Below are positions 1-7,406 of a stretch of DNA of 56,003 nt, one piece after another. Every line of letters begins with the position of its first letter. Position 1 is the stretch's first letter. Origin of the DNA: JACDAN01 sp036554945 (lineage in GTDB: Bacteria > Actinomycetota > Thermoleophilia > Gaiellales > Gaiellaceae); contig DATBMH010000013.1 of the NCBI GenBank assembly GCA_036554945.1, forward strand, positions 1 through 56,003, given 5' to 3'. The notes beneath the pieces are model-generated. The model searched no databases. It worked only from the letters and a program-made list of their open reading frames with translations, and was not told where the DNA came from. A program made the translations under genes and the position numbers.

Positions 1-291
1 GCTCCGGGGGCCGGGCACCAGGCGCCCACTCCGGGCGATCCTCCGAAGCAGACGTCGGAGCCGACGGCTCCCCAGACGCCGAATGCACCCCCGCCGACGG
101 CGTCGGTGGAGGTCACGCTGCCGAACGTCGAGCTGCCGGAGGTCCCGGGCGTGCCGCTGCCGGAGCTCCCGGAGAAGGTGAAGGTCGAGGTGCCGCCGCT
201 GCCGACGGATCAGCTTCCGGTCGACGTGCCCGAGGTTCCGCCGATCGAGGTGGAGCTTCCCGACCTGCCCGACCTGCCGATCCTTCCCTAG
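1..291 (+). CDS. Pro/Val-rich protein, C-terminal part
   Basis: The reading frame is open from the first base to a TAG at 289-291, so this is the C-terminal 96 residues of a gene starting outside the window. The sequence is almost entirely Pro, Val, Leu, Glu and Asp. Short acidic steps such as ELPEVP, PLPELP and DLPDLPILP recur, preceded by a Pro/Thr/Ala stretch. No catalytic motif is visible. The composition resembles a cell-surface linker or an extended repeat tail (inference). Its stop overlaps the stop of the convergent ppx-like gene by a few bases. Function unknown. Confidence 0.55.
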   Translation, partial: APGAGHQAPTPGDPPKQTSEPTAPQTPNAPPPTASVEVTLPNVELPEVPGVPLPELPEKVKVEVPPLPTDQLPVDVPEVPPIEVELPDLPDLPILP

Positions 292-1232
292 CAGCAGGTG
301 TACGCGCCCGGCGGCGCGTCGCCCTCGGCGGGCTCCGGGAGCTGCGCCGCCTCCAGCGCGATCCCGTGGAGGATGTCGCGCTCGCTCACCGTCAGGCCGT
401 CGAGCCCGAGCTGCCTCAGCGTCTCGCGGACGACGATCCCGCCGGCGACGATCACCGGCGCCCGGTCGGGATGGAGGCCCGAGACGCGCACGCGCCGCTC
501 CAGCGGCAGCTCCGCGAGCCTGGCGACCTCCCGCACGATCGCCTCGAGTGTCAGCCGGTGGCCGTGGATTTGGTCGCGCTGGTAGACGTCCATCCCGAGC
601 TCGATCGCGGCGAGGGTCGTGATCGTCCCGGCGACGCCGATCGCGTCCTCCACGTCCAGCCGCTCCGGGATCGTGCGGACCACGTGCGCCGCGCACGCCT
701 CCAGCTCGGACGCCGTGGGGGGGTCGCTGTGCAGGAACCGCTCGGTCAGGCGGACCGAGCCGATGTCGACGCTGCGGCGCGAGGAGATGCCGCCGGGCCC
801 GGCAACGATCAGCTCCGTGGAGCCGCCGCCGATGTCGAGCACCAGCGTTGGTCGCTCGATCCGGCGATCGCTGGTCACGCCCCGAAACGTCAGGTCCGCT
901 TCCTCTTCGCCGTCCAGGAGCCGCGTGGCGAAGCCGTAGCTCCACTCGACCTCGCCGAGGAACGCCTCGCCGTTCTCCGCGTCCCGCACGGCGCTCGTGG
1001 CCGTCAGCAGGACGCGCTCGGCGCCGAGCCGCTCGGCTTCGCGCCGGTAGTCGGTGAGCACGTTGCGCACCCGGGCGACCGGAACAGGCAGGAGCCGTCG
1101 CCGTGCGTCCACGCCCTCGCCGAGCCGCGTGATCTCCGACCGGGCGTGGACGTCCTCGACCCGCCCGTCGTGGACGTCGGCCACGAGCAGGCGCGTCGTA
1201 TTGGTGCCCTGGTCGATCCCGGCGACTCGCAT
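288..1232 (-). CDS. ppx: Ppx/GppA family exopolyphosphatase
   Basis: A protein of 314 residues of the Ppx/GppA phosphatase family (ASKHA fold), which removes terminal phosphate from polyphosphate or acts on pppGpp in the cytoplasm. The phosphate-1 loop near the N-terminus reads IDQGTNTTRLL, and the phosphate-2 loop reads VLDIGGGSTELI near residue 130. Catalytic-region VAGTITTLAA and VSERDILHGIAL near the C-terminus are also typical. The length matches short actinobacterial Ppx proteins that lack the C-terminal HD domain. The frame stays open far upstream, but homology begins at this ATG (MRVAGIDQ). It is divergent from msrA, 21 bp between starts, and overlapping -10-like hexamers lie between them. 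Whether the substrate is polyP or pppGpp cannot be told. Confidence 0.88.
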   Translation of the reverse strand: MRVAGIDQGTNTTRLLVADVHDGRVEDVHARSEITRLGEGVDARRRLLPVPVARVRNVLTDYRREAERLGAERVLLTATSAVRDAENGEAFLGEVEWSYGFATRLLDGEEEADLTFRGVTSDRRIERPTLVLDIGGGSTELIVAGPGGISSRRSVDIGSVRLTERFLHSDPPTASELEACAAHVVRTIPERLDVEDAIGVAGTITTLAAIELGMDVYQRDQIHGHRLTLEAIVREVARLAELPLERRVRVSGLHPDRAPVIVAGGIVVRETLRQLGLDGLTVSERDILHGIALEAAQLPEPAEGDAPPGAYTCC

Positions 1233-1241
1233 GACGATGGC

Positions 1242-1248
1242 TACGCTA
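1242..1248. promoter_or_regulatory. Overlapping divergent -10 elements of ppx and msrA
   Basis: The sequence CTACGCTAGT contains TACGCT (1242-1247) on the plus strand, ending 6 bases before the msrA ATG. TAGCGT on the minus strand (1248-1243) ends 10 bases before the ppx ATG. Both fit the TANNNT form seen before other genes in this window. Polymerase could serve only one direction at a time. No clear -35 was identified. Confidence 0.4.
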
Positions 1249-1253
1249 GTCGC

Positions 1254-1910
1254 ATGTTCCTCTTCCGCGAGAAGAACGTCGAGATGGTGAAGCCGGACCG
1301 GGCGCTGCCGGGCCGCGACGAGCCGATCCCGGTGCCCGCGCGGCACGACGTGCTCGGCACGCCGCTGACGCCGCCGTTCCCCGAGGGGCTCGAACGGGCC
1401 GTCTTCGGGCTGGGCTGCTTCTGGGGCGCCGAGCGCGTGTTCTGGCAGGCGCCGGGCGTGTACACGACCGCGGTCGGCTACGCCGGCGGCTACACGCCCA
1501 ACCCGACCTATCAGGAGACCTGCAGCGGCCAGACCGGCCACACGGAGGCGGTCCTCGTCGTCTTCGATCCGAAGCAGACGAGCTACGACGAGCTGCTCCG
1601 GCTCTTCTGGGAGAACCACGACCCGACGCAGGGCATGCGGCAGGGCAACGACGTCGGCACGCAGTACCGCTCGGCCATCTACTACGAGAACGACGAGCAG
1701 CGCGAGGCCGCGGAGCGGTCCCGGGCGATGTTCCAGGGCGAGCTGCGCGAGGCGGGCTACGGCGAGGTCACGACCGAGATCGCGCCGGCGGGGCCGTTCT
1801 ACTACGCCGAGGACTACCACCAGCAGTACCTCGCGAAGAACCCGAACGGCTACTGCGGCCTCGGCGGCACGGGCGTCAGCTGCCCGGCCGGCCTCGTGCG
1901 CGCCTCGTAA
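1254..1910 (+). CDS. msrA: Peptide-methionine (S)-S-oxide reductase MsrA
   Basis: A 218-residue MsrA, which reduces methionine-S-sulfoxide in proteins and free methionine using thioredoxin-type reductants. The catalytic motif GLGCFWGAERVFW is present near residue 50, followed by the family segments VGYAGGYTPNPTYQ and FWENHDPTQ. A C-terminal GYCGLGGTGVSC carries the probable resolving cysteines. The first 45 residues form an N-terminal extension usual in actinobacterial MsrA. The ATG chosen lies 6 bases after a TACGCT hexamer, so the transcript may be leaderless. It is divergent from the ppx-like gene and lies just upstream of the initiator tRNA. Confidence 0.95.
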   Translation: MFLFREKNVEMVKPDRALPGRDEPIPVPARHDVLGTPLTPPFPEGLERAVFGLGCFWGAERVFWQAPGVYTTAVGYAGGYTPNPTYQETCSGQTGHTEAVLVVFDPKQTSYDELLRLFWENHDPTQGMRQGNDVGTQYRSAIYYENDEQREAAERSRAMFQGELREAGYGEVTTEIAPAGPFYYAEDYHQQYLAKNPNGYCGLGGTGVSCPAGLVRAS

Positions 1911-1917
1911 GAGGCGC

Positions 1918-1923
1918 TACAAT
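1918..1923 (+). promoter_or_regulatory. -10 element of the initiator tRNA
   Basis: TACAAT lies 11 bases upstream of the first tRNA base, right after the msrA stop, and is a near-consensus -10 hexamer. The -35 would fall inside the end of msrA; no good match was seen there. Confidence 0.4.
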
Positions 1924-1934
1924 GCCGACAGCGA

Positions 1935-2008
1935 CGCGGGGTGGAGCAGTCAGGTAGCTCGCCGGGCTCATAACCCGGAGGTCGCAGGTTCAAATCCTGC
2001 CCCCGCTA
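1935..2008 (+). tRNA. Initiator tRNA-fMet (CAU)
   Basis: A complete cloverleaf can be folded. The acceptor CGCGGGG pairs with CCCCGCT except at the 1:72 pair, which is a C-U mismatch. The anticodon stem ends in three G-C pairs flanking CTCATAA (anticodon CAU), and the T arm is GCAGG-TTCAAAT-CCTGC. The unpaired 1:72 position and the three G-C pairs identify the initiator rather than elongator or Ile2 tRNA. CCA is not encoded. The 3' half from base 1967 on is duplicated exactly at 20656-20698, so this gene appears to have been used as an integration site. The current 3' end would then come from the inserted element. Confidence 0.95.
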
Positions 2009-2009
2009 C
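1967..2009 (+). repeat. att-like direct repeat, left copy (3' half of tRNA-fMet)
   Basis: These 43 bases, from the anticodon loop to just past the discriminator base, recur without mismatch at 20656-20698. With small differences the similarity continues into the following terminator hairpin. A repeat starting in the anticodon loop of an intact tRNA and reappearing as a 3' fragment is the standard footprint of a tyrosine integrase. Confidence 0.85.
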
Positions 2010-2012
2010 TGG

Positions 2013-2036
2013 AAAGGCCCCGGAAACGGGGCTTTT
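2013..2036 (+). terminator. Rho-independent terminator of tRNA-fMet
   Basis: AAAGGCCCCG and CGGGGCTTTT form a 10-bp stem (one G-T pair) closed by a GAAA tetraloop, five bases after the tRNA. A short T-rich tail follows. Confidence 0.75.
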
Positions 2037-2120
2037 CTGTCTTCACCGGAGCTTCCTCGCGGCCGTACCTTTGCCCCATTGTTGCCCGTCTCTGGCCGAC
2101 GCGCGAGCAGAGCGGGCGCG

Positions 2121-2363
2121 TTATCGACTCGCGGCGAAGCCGGTGCAGGTGCAGCTGGAGACGGTGAGGCTTTGGATGTCCTAGAGGGTGCGTTGCAGCC
2201 GGATGCCGTGCCCGGTGTGAAGGTGCCGGCGTGGTCGCTTCGCGGGTGTCCGCAGTCGGCGCAGTTTTGGTGAGCCCGAGCAGGAGACGCAACCGCCGCC
2301 GCTCTCGACGCTGCGCAGCTCGAGGTTGGAGCAGAGTGCTCCGCAGATCCGGCAGGCGGGCAT
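2121..2363 (-). pseudogene. Degenerate small zinc-ribbon-like protein
   Basis: From the ATG at 2363 the frame reads MPACRICG and CVSCSG, two CxxC pairs. A single-base shift then exposes CADCGHPRSDH with a Cys-rich continuation. A second shift plus an in-frame TAG precede DIQSLTVSSCTCTGF and a TAA at 2121. Joined, these pieces give a cysteine/histidine pattern like small actinobacterial zinc-binding proteins, so I read it as a gene broken by two compensating frameshifts. The shortest intact reading is 60 residues and loses the Cys pattern after residue 30. It starts 4 bases after the upstream 73-residue gene ends, suggesting a former operon. Confidence 0.35.
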
Positions 2364-2367
2364 TTCG

Positions 2368-2589
2368 TTAGACGGGGAGCTTGTCCGGGTCGGCGACGGT
2401 CTCGATCGCGAGCGCGGCGATGTGCGGGTTTCGTCTGCGCCAGGAGGCGAGGTGGCTGCGGATCTCGTCGCAGCGCGCGCCGCTGATCGTCAGGCCGGCG
2501 GCGGTCTCGTCATCGACGATGAAGCCCGAGCGCGCGAAGTGGTAGGCGAGGTCGGGAATTCGGGTCGGATCGCTGAGCTGGATGAGCAC
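2368..2589 (-). CDS. Small hypothetical protein (73 aa)
   Basis: A GTG start is preceded by AAGGGG with a 7-base spacer, giving 73 residues beginning MLIQLSDPTRIPDLAYHF. The N-terminal 'LxDPxxxPDLxxxF' style followed by a compact mixed alpha/beta stretch resembles short uncharacterised actinobacterial proteins. I cannot assign a function. No signal peptide or membrane segment is visible. It lies between the tRNA and the FAD oxidase gene at the left end of the putative island and reads toward the tRNA. A longer reading (to 2712) exists but its extra N-terminus looks non-coding. Confidence 0.45.
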   Translation of the reverse strand: MLIQLSDPTRIPDLAYHFARSGFIVDDETAAGLTISGARCDEIRSHLASWRRRNPHIAALAIETVADPDKLPV

Positions 2590-2668
2590 TGCCGCGCCCC
2601 TTAGGTCGGCAGTGCTCGTCTCTAGGAAACCCCCGAACGAGGGAGGATCTGGGCGTGCTGGCGTCTCG

Positions 2669-2794
2669 TCACGACAGGGCCTTGGCAACTGCCGCCAGGA
2701 CGAGGACGACAATCAAGAGGACGTAGCCGGCGACAAAGCCGAGTCCGTCCCACTTCCAGCTCCAACGCTTGGGCCACGAGTCGCCATTCTCCAA
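2669..2794 (-). CDS. Possible small membrane protein (41 aa)
   Basis: A TTG-started frame of 41 residues has a Trp/Lys-rich head (WPKRWSWKWDG) followed by one clear hydrophobic helix (VAGYVLLIVVLVLAAVAK) and a TGA. The layout is that of a single-pass small membrane protein, unlike chance translation of GC-rich DNA. No good ribosome binding site is visible and TTG is a weak start, so it may be a remnant or part of a decayed gene. Confidence 0.35.
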   Translation of the reverse strand: MENGDSWPKRWSWKWDGLGFVAGYVLLIVVLVLAAVAKALS

Positions 2795-2870
2795 ACAGCA
2801 CCGGCCAGCCGCGCTTCATCGGCGGTCGGGAGGCGTGCGTCTAATAGCTGCGAAGCTGGGCGAGCATTGC

Positions 2871-4022
2871 TCAGATCACGTTCTGTTCAGGCACGAGCGC
2901 GCCGTCCGCGAAGCGCTTGAATGCGTATGGGGTCAGGTCGATGCTCGACTTGCCTTCGGCGTACCGCTCGGCAAGCAGACGCGCGATCGCTGGCGCTTGC
3001 ATGAAGCCATGCCCCGAAAAACCGCAGGCTGCCCAGAGCCCGTCGACCTCTCGGATGGGGCCGACGATCGGTTGGTTGTCGGGCGTGACTTCGTAGAGGC
3101 CCGCCCATCCGGTGCGAATCTCCGCCTCGAGGAAGGCGGGGGCTCGCGTTGCCGCCACCTCTGAGATGCGGTCGAGGAAAGCCCAGTTCGTGCGGGTGTC
3201 GAAGCCGGGGGGCTCGGCCGGATCGCTCATCCCCATTAGCGCGCCGGTTGCTTCGGGGTGAAAGTAGAACGTGGTGGCTGCATCGACCGTGAACGGCGTT
3301 TCCGGTCCAATCCCGGCGACGGTGCCAGTGAGGAAGACGTGTCGTCGGTAGGGCGCGATTGGTAGCTCGATGCCGGCGAGGTTGGCGACTTGGGCGCCCC
3401 AGGCGCCGGCGCAGATGAAGACAACGGGGCAGGCGATTGGGCCGCGCGGGGTGGAGACGCCGGAGGTCACGCCTTTGGAGATCGTGATCCCGGTGACCTC
3501 GCGCCCTTCGTAGAAGCGGACGCCGTGGCGCCTGCCGGCGGTGGCGTAGCCGTAGGTGACGTCTGCGGGGCTGGCGACGCCGTCGCTGGGGCAGAACGTC
3601 CCTCCGAGAACGCCGTCGACGGCGACGGCCGGGGCGAGTTCGGCGACCTCCTCGGGTGTGACCCAGCGGGCCTCGGTGAGGCCGAGGCCGTGCCAGAGCT
3701 CGATGAGCTCGGCGAAGCGAGCGGCGTCCTCGGGCTCGCGGAGGACGAAGAGGTAGCCGAGCTTCCGAAAGCCTGGTGAGACTCCGACTGTCTCCTCGAA
3801 CTCGTCGAGGATGCGGACGCTCAGCATCTGGATCCGGACGTTGATCTCGGTTGAGAACTGCTGACGGACGCCGCCGGCGTTCTTTCCTGTCGACTCCGCT
3901 CCGAGCGCACCACGGTCGAGGACGATCGTGTCCACGCCTCGTGCGGAGAGCTCGTACGCGAGAGAGCAGCCGACGACGCCACCACCGACGATGACGACTT
4001 CGGCGGTATCTGGCGTGCTCAT
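2871..4022 (-). CDS. FAD-dependent oxidoreductase, DAO family
   Basis: A 383-residue member of the D-amino-acid/glycine/sarcosine oxidase superfamily, oxidising the C-N bond of amino acids with FAD. The N-terminal Rossmann motif reads VVIVGGGVVGCSLAYELSAR (residues 9-28). The GKNAGG segment near residue 47 matches the FAD-proximal loop of sarcosine oxidase beta-like proteins, and the C-terminus has PIVGPI and CGFSGHGFMQAPA. It overlaps the upstream ornithine cyclodeaminase-like gene by 4 bp, so the two are co-translated behind the GntR regulator. In this setting it could oxidise the amino acid freed by the island's amidases (for example sarcosine), which is inference. Exact substrate unknown. 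Confidence 0.85.
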   Translation of the reverse strand: MSTPDTAEVVIVGGGVVGCSLAYELSARGVDTIVLDRGALGAESTGKNAGGVRQQFSTEINVRIQMLSVRILDEFEETVGVSPGFRKLGYLFVLREPEDAARFAELIELWHGLGLTEARWVTPEEVAELAPAVAVDGVLGGTFCPSDGVASPADVTYGYATAGRRHGVRFYEGREVTGITISKGVTSGVSTPRGPIACPVVFICAGAWGAQVANLAGIELPIAPYRRHVFLTGTVAGIGPETPFTVDAATTFYFHPEATGALMGMSDPAEPPGFDTRTNWAFLDRISEVAATRAPAFLEAEIRTGWAGLYEVTPDNQPIVGPIREVDGLWAACGFSGHGFMQAPAIARLLAERYAEGKSSIDLTPYAFKRFADGALVPEQNVI

Positions 4023-4981
4023 CTCAAGTGAACGTCGACGACGTCGTCAAGACCGCCGATCCGCTCGCTGACAAGCTGGGCGATCGCCCAGTCCTGCATC
4101 GCTAGGCCAACCGACTTGAAGACGGTCAGCCCGTTGATTTCGTCCGGTGGCGTTGCGATGAGCTCGCCGAGTTCCACGAGCGACTCCTGGCTGAGGGCTG
4201 CGTGCTCGATCGCATCAATGACCTCTCCGGCCTCGCTCAGCGATGCGAGCCGCTGGTCGACCGCGACGATGCTCGCGTGCGCGAGGAGCTCGCGTTCGAG
4301 CTCCCTCATCTCAGGTCGATACGAGCCGATCGCATTGACGTGGACACGCTCTCCGAGGTCGGCTCGCGCGAGGAGCGGCTCCTTGGCGGTCGTGGCGCAG
4401 CAGACGACATGGGCGTCCCGGACCGCACTCGCAACATCGGGCGTCACCTCGAGCTGGACGTGCGGAAACTCGTCGGCCAGCTGGCGAGCGAGCAGGCGGG
4501 CGCTGTCGCCGCCTCGGCTGCAGATGCGGATCTCGGAGATCTCGCGCACCGAGAGCACGCCGCGGATCTGATCGGGCGCTTGGCCTCCAGCGCCGACGAC
4601 GGCCAGAACCTCGGCTGTCGGCGGTGCGAGGAGATCGGTGGCGAGCCCGCTCGCGGCGCCCGTGCGCAAGCCGGTGACGGACGCGCCTTCGATCAGCAGC
4701 GTCGGCTCCCCGGTCGAGGCGTCGAGCCAGACGACGACGGCGTGGATTGTCGGGATCGAGCTTCCGTGGTTCGTCTCTCGGACGGAGACGACCTTGATGG
4801 CTGTCCCTGCTGAGGCGGAGCCGCGCGCCATCATCGCGATGGCTGTGCCGTCAGCGAGCGTCAGCCGGTGGGGAAGATCGCCTGCCCCGTTTGCGACCTT
4901 GGTGAACGCGTCGCGCATCGCGTCGATTGCGTCCGGCATCGGCACCAGCCGACGGAGTTGTGCCGATGAGATCGCCTGCAC
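4019..4981 (-). CDS. Ornithine cyclodeaminase/mu-crystallin family protein
   Basis: A 320-residue protein of the OCD/mu-crystallin family, whose members are NAD(P)-dependent ornithine cyclodeaminases, alanine dehydrogenases, or ketimine and pyrroline-carboxylate reductases. Visible family features are IKVVSVRETN near residue 63, the GLRTGAASGLATDLLAPP segment with its conserved Arg near 105, a nucleotide-binding VLAVVGAGGQA near 127, and HVNAIGSYRPEMREL near 215. GAGGQA matches the usual GxGxQA. The gene overlaps the DAO gene by 4 bp and follows gntR at 9 bp. A role in handling an imine or amino acid product of the partner oxidase is plausible, but the specific reaction cannot be read from sequence. 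Confidence 0.85.
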   Translation of the reverse strand: MQAISSAQLRRLVPMPDAIDAMRDAFTKVANGAGDLPHRLTLADGTAIAMMARGSASAGTAIKVVSVRETNHGSSIPTIHAVVVWLDASTGEPTLLIEGASVTGLRTGAASGLATDLLAPPTAEVLAVVGAGGQAPDQIRGVLSVREISEIRICSRGGDSARLLARQLADEFPHVQLEVTPDVASAVRDAHVVCCATTAKEPLLARADLGERVHVNAIGSYRPEMRELERELLAHASIVAVDQRLASLSEAGEVIDAIEHAALSQESLVELGELIATPPDEINGLTVFKSVGLAMQDWAIAQLVSERIGGLDDVVDVHLR

Positions 4982-4990
4982 GCGCCGGGA

Positions 4991-5662
4991 TCAGCCCGCC
5001 TGCTCGGAGCGGCCTGCCCACGAGCCGCGCGTGTGCTTGAGATGGCGAGTCATCTCCTGCTGAGCTCGCTCTGCGTCGCCGGCTTCAACGGCCTCCAGTA
5101 GCGATTCGTGCTCTTTCGCAGAGACCGTCAAGAGACCCTGGACTGCCAGGTCGGGTAGGCCGTAGAGACGGGTCTGGTCGCGAAGCCGGCCGATGATCTC
5201 GACCAAGCGAGTGTTGCCGAGGGGGAGCAGCAGCTCTCGGTGAAACGCGGCGTCGTACTCGAGGAAGGCAACGAGGTCGCCCGCTTGGGCGGCGGCCTTG
5301 CCGTCTTCGACGTTGCGCCGGCAGGCTGCCCGGCCCGCTTCGTCCAGGCGGCCCGCGGAGCGACCGACGGCCGGGACCTCGAGCATCAGGCGCAGCTCGA
5401 AGATCTCGTCGAGGTCATGCTCGCTGACCGGCGGCACGACGAAGCCGCGGTTGCGGATGATCTGGACGAGTCCGTCATTCGCGAGATCGCCCAAGGCCTC
5501 GCGCACGGGCGTCGCGGAGACGCCGAGCAGACTCGCAAACGCACCGATCGTGTACAGCGGACCGGGCTCGAGCTCGCCCGTAATGACGCTCGTGCGGATG
5601 GCCTGGCGCGCCTGGTCGCGCAGGCTTTCACGCTCCAGCTGGCGGTAGGTGGGTGCGTTCAC
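4991..5662 (-). CDS. GntR-family (FadR subfamily, FCD domain) regulator
   Basis: A 223-residue transcription factor with an N-terminal winged helix (about residues 10-75, including LLGVSATPVREALGDLANDGLV) and an all-helical FCD ligand domain (about 80-215). The FCD domain shows conserved acidic and His positions (EYDAAFHREL near 140, HxxxLEAVEAGD near 187) of the metal/carboxylate pocket. It heads the minus-strand oxidase operon and is divergent from the ABC importer operon. It probably senses a small organic acid or amide substrate and controls both promoters in the shared 357-bp gap (inference). GTG start; no obvious Shine-Dalgarno. Confidence 0.88.
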   Translation of the reverse strand: MNAPTYRQLERESLRDQARQAIRTSVITGELEPGPLYTIGAFASLLGVSATPVREALGDLANDGLVQIIRNRGFVVPPVSEHDLDEIFELRLMLEVPAVGRSAGRLDEAGRAACRRNVEDGKAAAQAGDLVAFLEYDAAFHRELLLPLGNTRLVEIIGRLRDQTRLYGLPDLAVQGLLTVSAKEHESLLEAVEAGDAERAQQEMTRHLKHTRGSWAGRSEQAG

Positions 5663-5664
5663 GC

Positions 5665-5694
5665 TTGACAGAGCATCGATATTTTACATATAAG
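5665..5694 (+). promoter_or_regulatory. Predicted sigma70 promoter of the importer operon with AT-rich operator-like block
   Basis: TTGACA (5665-5670), an 18-base spacer and TATAAG (5689-5694) form a good promoter toward the importer operon. The spacer includes ATATTTTACATATAA, a rare AT run in this GC-rich window and a reasonable GntR contact site. On the minus strand TAGGCA, 17 bases, TAAAAT could drive gntR, so the two promoters would overlap and one bound regulator could control both. The transcript leader to the binding-protein ATG would be about 318 bases. Confidence 0.45.
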
Positions 5695-5783
5695 GTCTCA
5701 CATTGCCTAGGCTCGGCCCATCGATCTTCACTAGCCCGCCCGGTCGCAGGCGTGCGAAGCCGCTGTCCATGGGAGGTAGGCGA

Positions 5784-5975
5784 ATGAGACTCTCGTCTGC
5801 GCCTCGAGTGGTCACGTCGGAGGAGGCAGCGCAGCGGCGCGCTTCCAATGCGTGCGGCGCGCCAGGGTTTCATCGACTACCCACCCCACGTTCGCCCGAG
5901 TCTAGGGAGTCGACGGCGATTCCTCTAGTCGGCGAGTGGAAAGCCGAAGGCAAGCAGACGACGGTGGCCGCGTGA
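5784..5975 (+). CDS. Possible leader ORF (63 aa) ahead of the importer operon
   Basis: The ATG is preceded by GGGAGGT with a 6-base spacer, one of the best ribosome binding sites in the region, and lies downstream of the predicted promoter. The 63-residue product (MRLSSAPRVVTSEEAAQRR...) has no recognisable domain, no membrane segment and no stalling-type motif I can name. It ends 44 bases before the substrate-binding protein start. It may be a short regulatory or chance ORF. Confidence 0.22.
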   Translation: MRLSSAPRVVTSEEAAQRRASNACGAPGFHRLPTPRSPESRESTAIPLVGEWKAEGKQTTVAA

Positions 5976-6019
5976 CCACCGAATCGCAGGTCAATTCGGG
6001 ACAAGAGAGGAACAGGCAC

Positions 6020-7360
6020 ATGTCGCAACATCGCTTCGCCTCGCACGGCGGCGACGACCGCCGGCCGAGGTTCTTCGTCGTCTTCCTCGCGCTGGCGCTT
6101 CTGCTGGTCGCGACCGCGTCTGCCTGCGGGGGTGATGACGAAGGAAACGCCTCCGGCGACACGAGCGAGACGGCGAGCTGCCCGCTCGACGACGGTGAGG
6201 TGAACATCTTCTCCACGGCCGACGTCTCCGCCGTTGCCGGCGACATCACCCCGATGCAGCTTCGCTGGATCGAGTCCGAGGTGCCGAAGATCAACGCGGC
6301 CGGAGGAGTCCTCGGCTGCACGCTCGACATCGAGGTCGTCGACGAGCCCCTGCCCGACTTCGAGTCCGGCATCCGCAAGTACCGCGCCGCGCTCGCCTCG
6401 GAGGAATACGACCTCTACTTCGCCATGTTCGACTCGGCCCTCGTGCGGGCGCTCCCGAAGTTCACCAACCGCGCGAAGAAGATCCTGATCCTCGCCGGCG
6501 TCGGGGACCATCAGCCCTTCTACGAGGAGCTCGAGGACCCGTCGTATGCCATGCAGGCCGGCGTCTCGACACTCGGTGAGGGACGCGCGGCCGCGAAGTT
6601 CGCCGCCGACAAGGGCTGGAAGAAGATCGCGATCCTCACCCCCAACTACGCCTACGGCCAGGACGTCGCCGATGCGTTCAAGGAGTACTTCCTCGAGCTG
6701 GTGCCCGACGGTGAGATCACCACGGAGCAGAAGCCGGCCTTCCTCGAGAAGAACTTCCAGCCGTTCGTGAACGCTGTCGTCGCCTCCAAGCCGGACGCCG
6801 TCTTCGGCGGGCAGTACGGCGCGGACATCATCAGCCTCTACAAGCTCTGGAAGGCGCAGGACCTGACGATCCCGACGATCTTCTTCACGGAGCAGTCGGT
6901 GCTCGAGCAGCTGAAGCCCGCGCAGATCCCGGAGAACTCGTACGGCTACGACCGCGGCGCGCCGAACATCCTTCGCGAGACGCCCCGTGGCCAGTACGTG
7001 TGGGACGCGTACTCGGAGGAGTACGGCACCTCGGATCATCCGACCCCGGGTTCCTATGTCTTCATCATCGACAGCGCGATCCAGCTCGTTCAGGCGCTCG
7101 CCGAGAAGACGAACGGGTTCGACGCCGACGCCTGGACCGAGGCGATCAAGGCGGGCGGCTTCGCCTACGAGAGCGCCTACCAGGAGGAGCCCACCGACGT
7201 CAACCACCTCAACTTCGAGGCGAACACCTGCGCCACCGTCGGGCTCGTGAAGTTCTCGGAGGAGCTCTCGCAGGGGTTCTATGACCCCGAGGACTCGGCG
7301 CACGTGTGCCTGGACGAGGTCATCGACGACGAGGAACGAGAGGAGCTCATCGGGCGTTGA
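6020..7360 (+). CDS. ABC transporter substrate-binding lipoprotein (urea/amide/branched-chain amino acid type)
   Basis: A 446-residue periplasmic-binding-type protein (peripla_BP_6 fold) that would deliver substrate to the LivH/LivM-type permeases encoded next. The N-terminus has a positively charged stretch, a hydrophobic helix and a lipobox-like VATASAC before a Gly/Asp/Glu linker, so it is probably a lipid-anchored protein. The LTPNYAYGQDVADAFKEYF and VFGGQYGADIISLYK segments resemble the UrtA/AmiC-like branch (inference). The chosen ATG gives a normal signal peptide; an in-frame start 84 bases upstream would add a hydrophilic tail before it. First enzyme-transport gene of the long plus-strand operon. 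Confidence 0.85.
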   Translation: MSQHRFASHGGDDRRPRFFVVFLALALLLVATASACGGDDEGNASGDTSETASCPLDDGEVNIFSTADVSAVAGDITPMQLRWIESEVPKINAAGGVLGCTLDIEVVDEPLPDFESGIRKYRAALASEEYDLYFAMFDSALVRALPKFTNRAKKILILAGVGDHQPFYEELEDPSYAMQAGVSTLGEGRAAAKFAADKGWKKIAILTPNYAYGQDVADAFKEYFLELVPDGEITTEQKPAFLEKNFQPFVNAVVASKPDAVFGGQYGADIISLYKLWKAQDLTIPTIFFTEQSVLEQLKPAQIPENSYGYDRGAPNILRETPRGQYVWDAYSEEYGTSDHPTPGSYVFIIDSAIQLVQALAEKTNGFDADAWTEAIKAGGFAYESAYQEEPTDVNHLNFEANTCATVGLVKFSEELSQGFYDPEDSAHVCLDEVIDDEEREELIGR

Positions 7361-7406
7361 CCGCGCCGGATGACTTCGTGAGGATCGCGGGCGAGCCCGG
7401 GACGAG

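Larger units (their letters stand above)
5663..6019. other. Divergent regulatory region between gntR and the importer operon
   Basis: This 357-bp gap holds a plus-strand promoter candidate, an unusually AT-rich block near 5677-5693, and a possible 63-codon ORF with a strong Shine-Dalgarno (listed separately). I saw no riboswitch-like conserved core. The first half is the natural place for the GntR operator. Confidence 0.5.

Noticed and set aside
1935..2008. tRNA read as elongator Met or Ile2
   Set aside because: The C-U mismatch at 1:72 and three G-C pairs in the anticodon stem are initiator features.
1990..2292. Minus-strand 100-residue frame running into the tRNA, considered as integrase tail
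   Set aside because: No recombinase catalytic residues (Arg, His-x-x-Arg, Tyr) are seen, and the frame overlaps the tRNA and terminator.
5703..5783. Upstream extension of the 63-codon leader ORF
   Set aside because: The earlier start has no ribosome site, and the only convincing Shine-Dalgarno belongs to the ATG at 5784.
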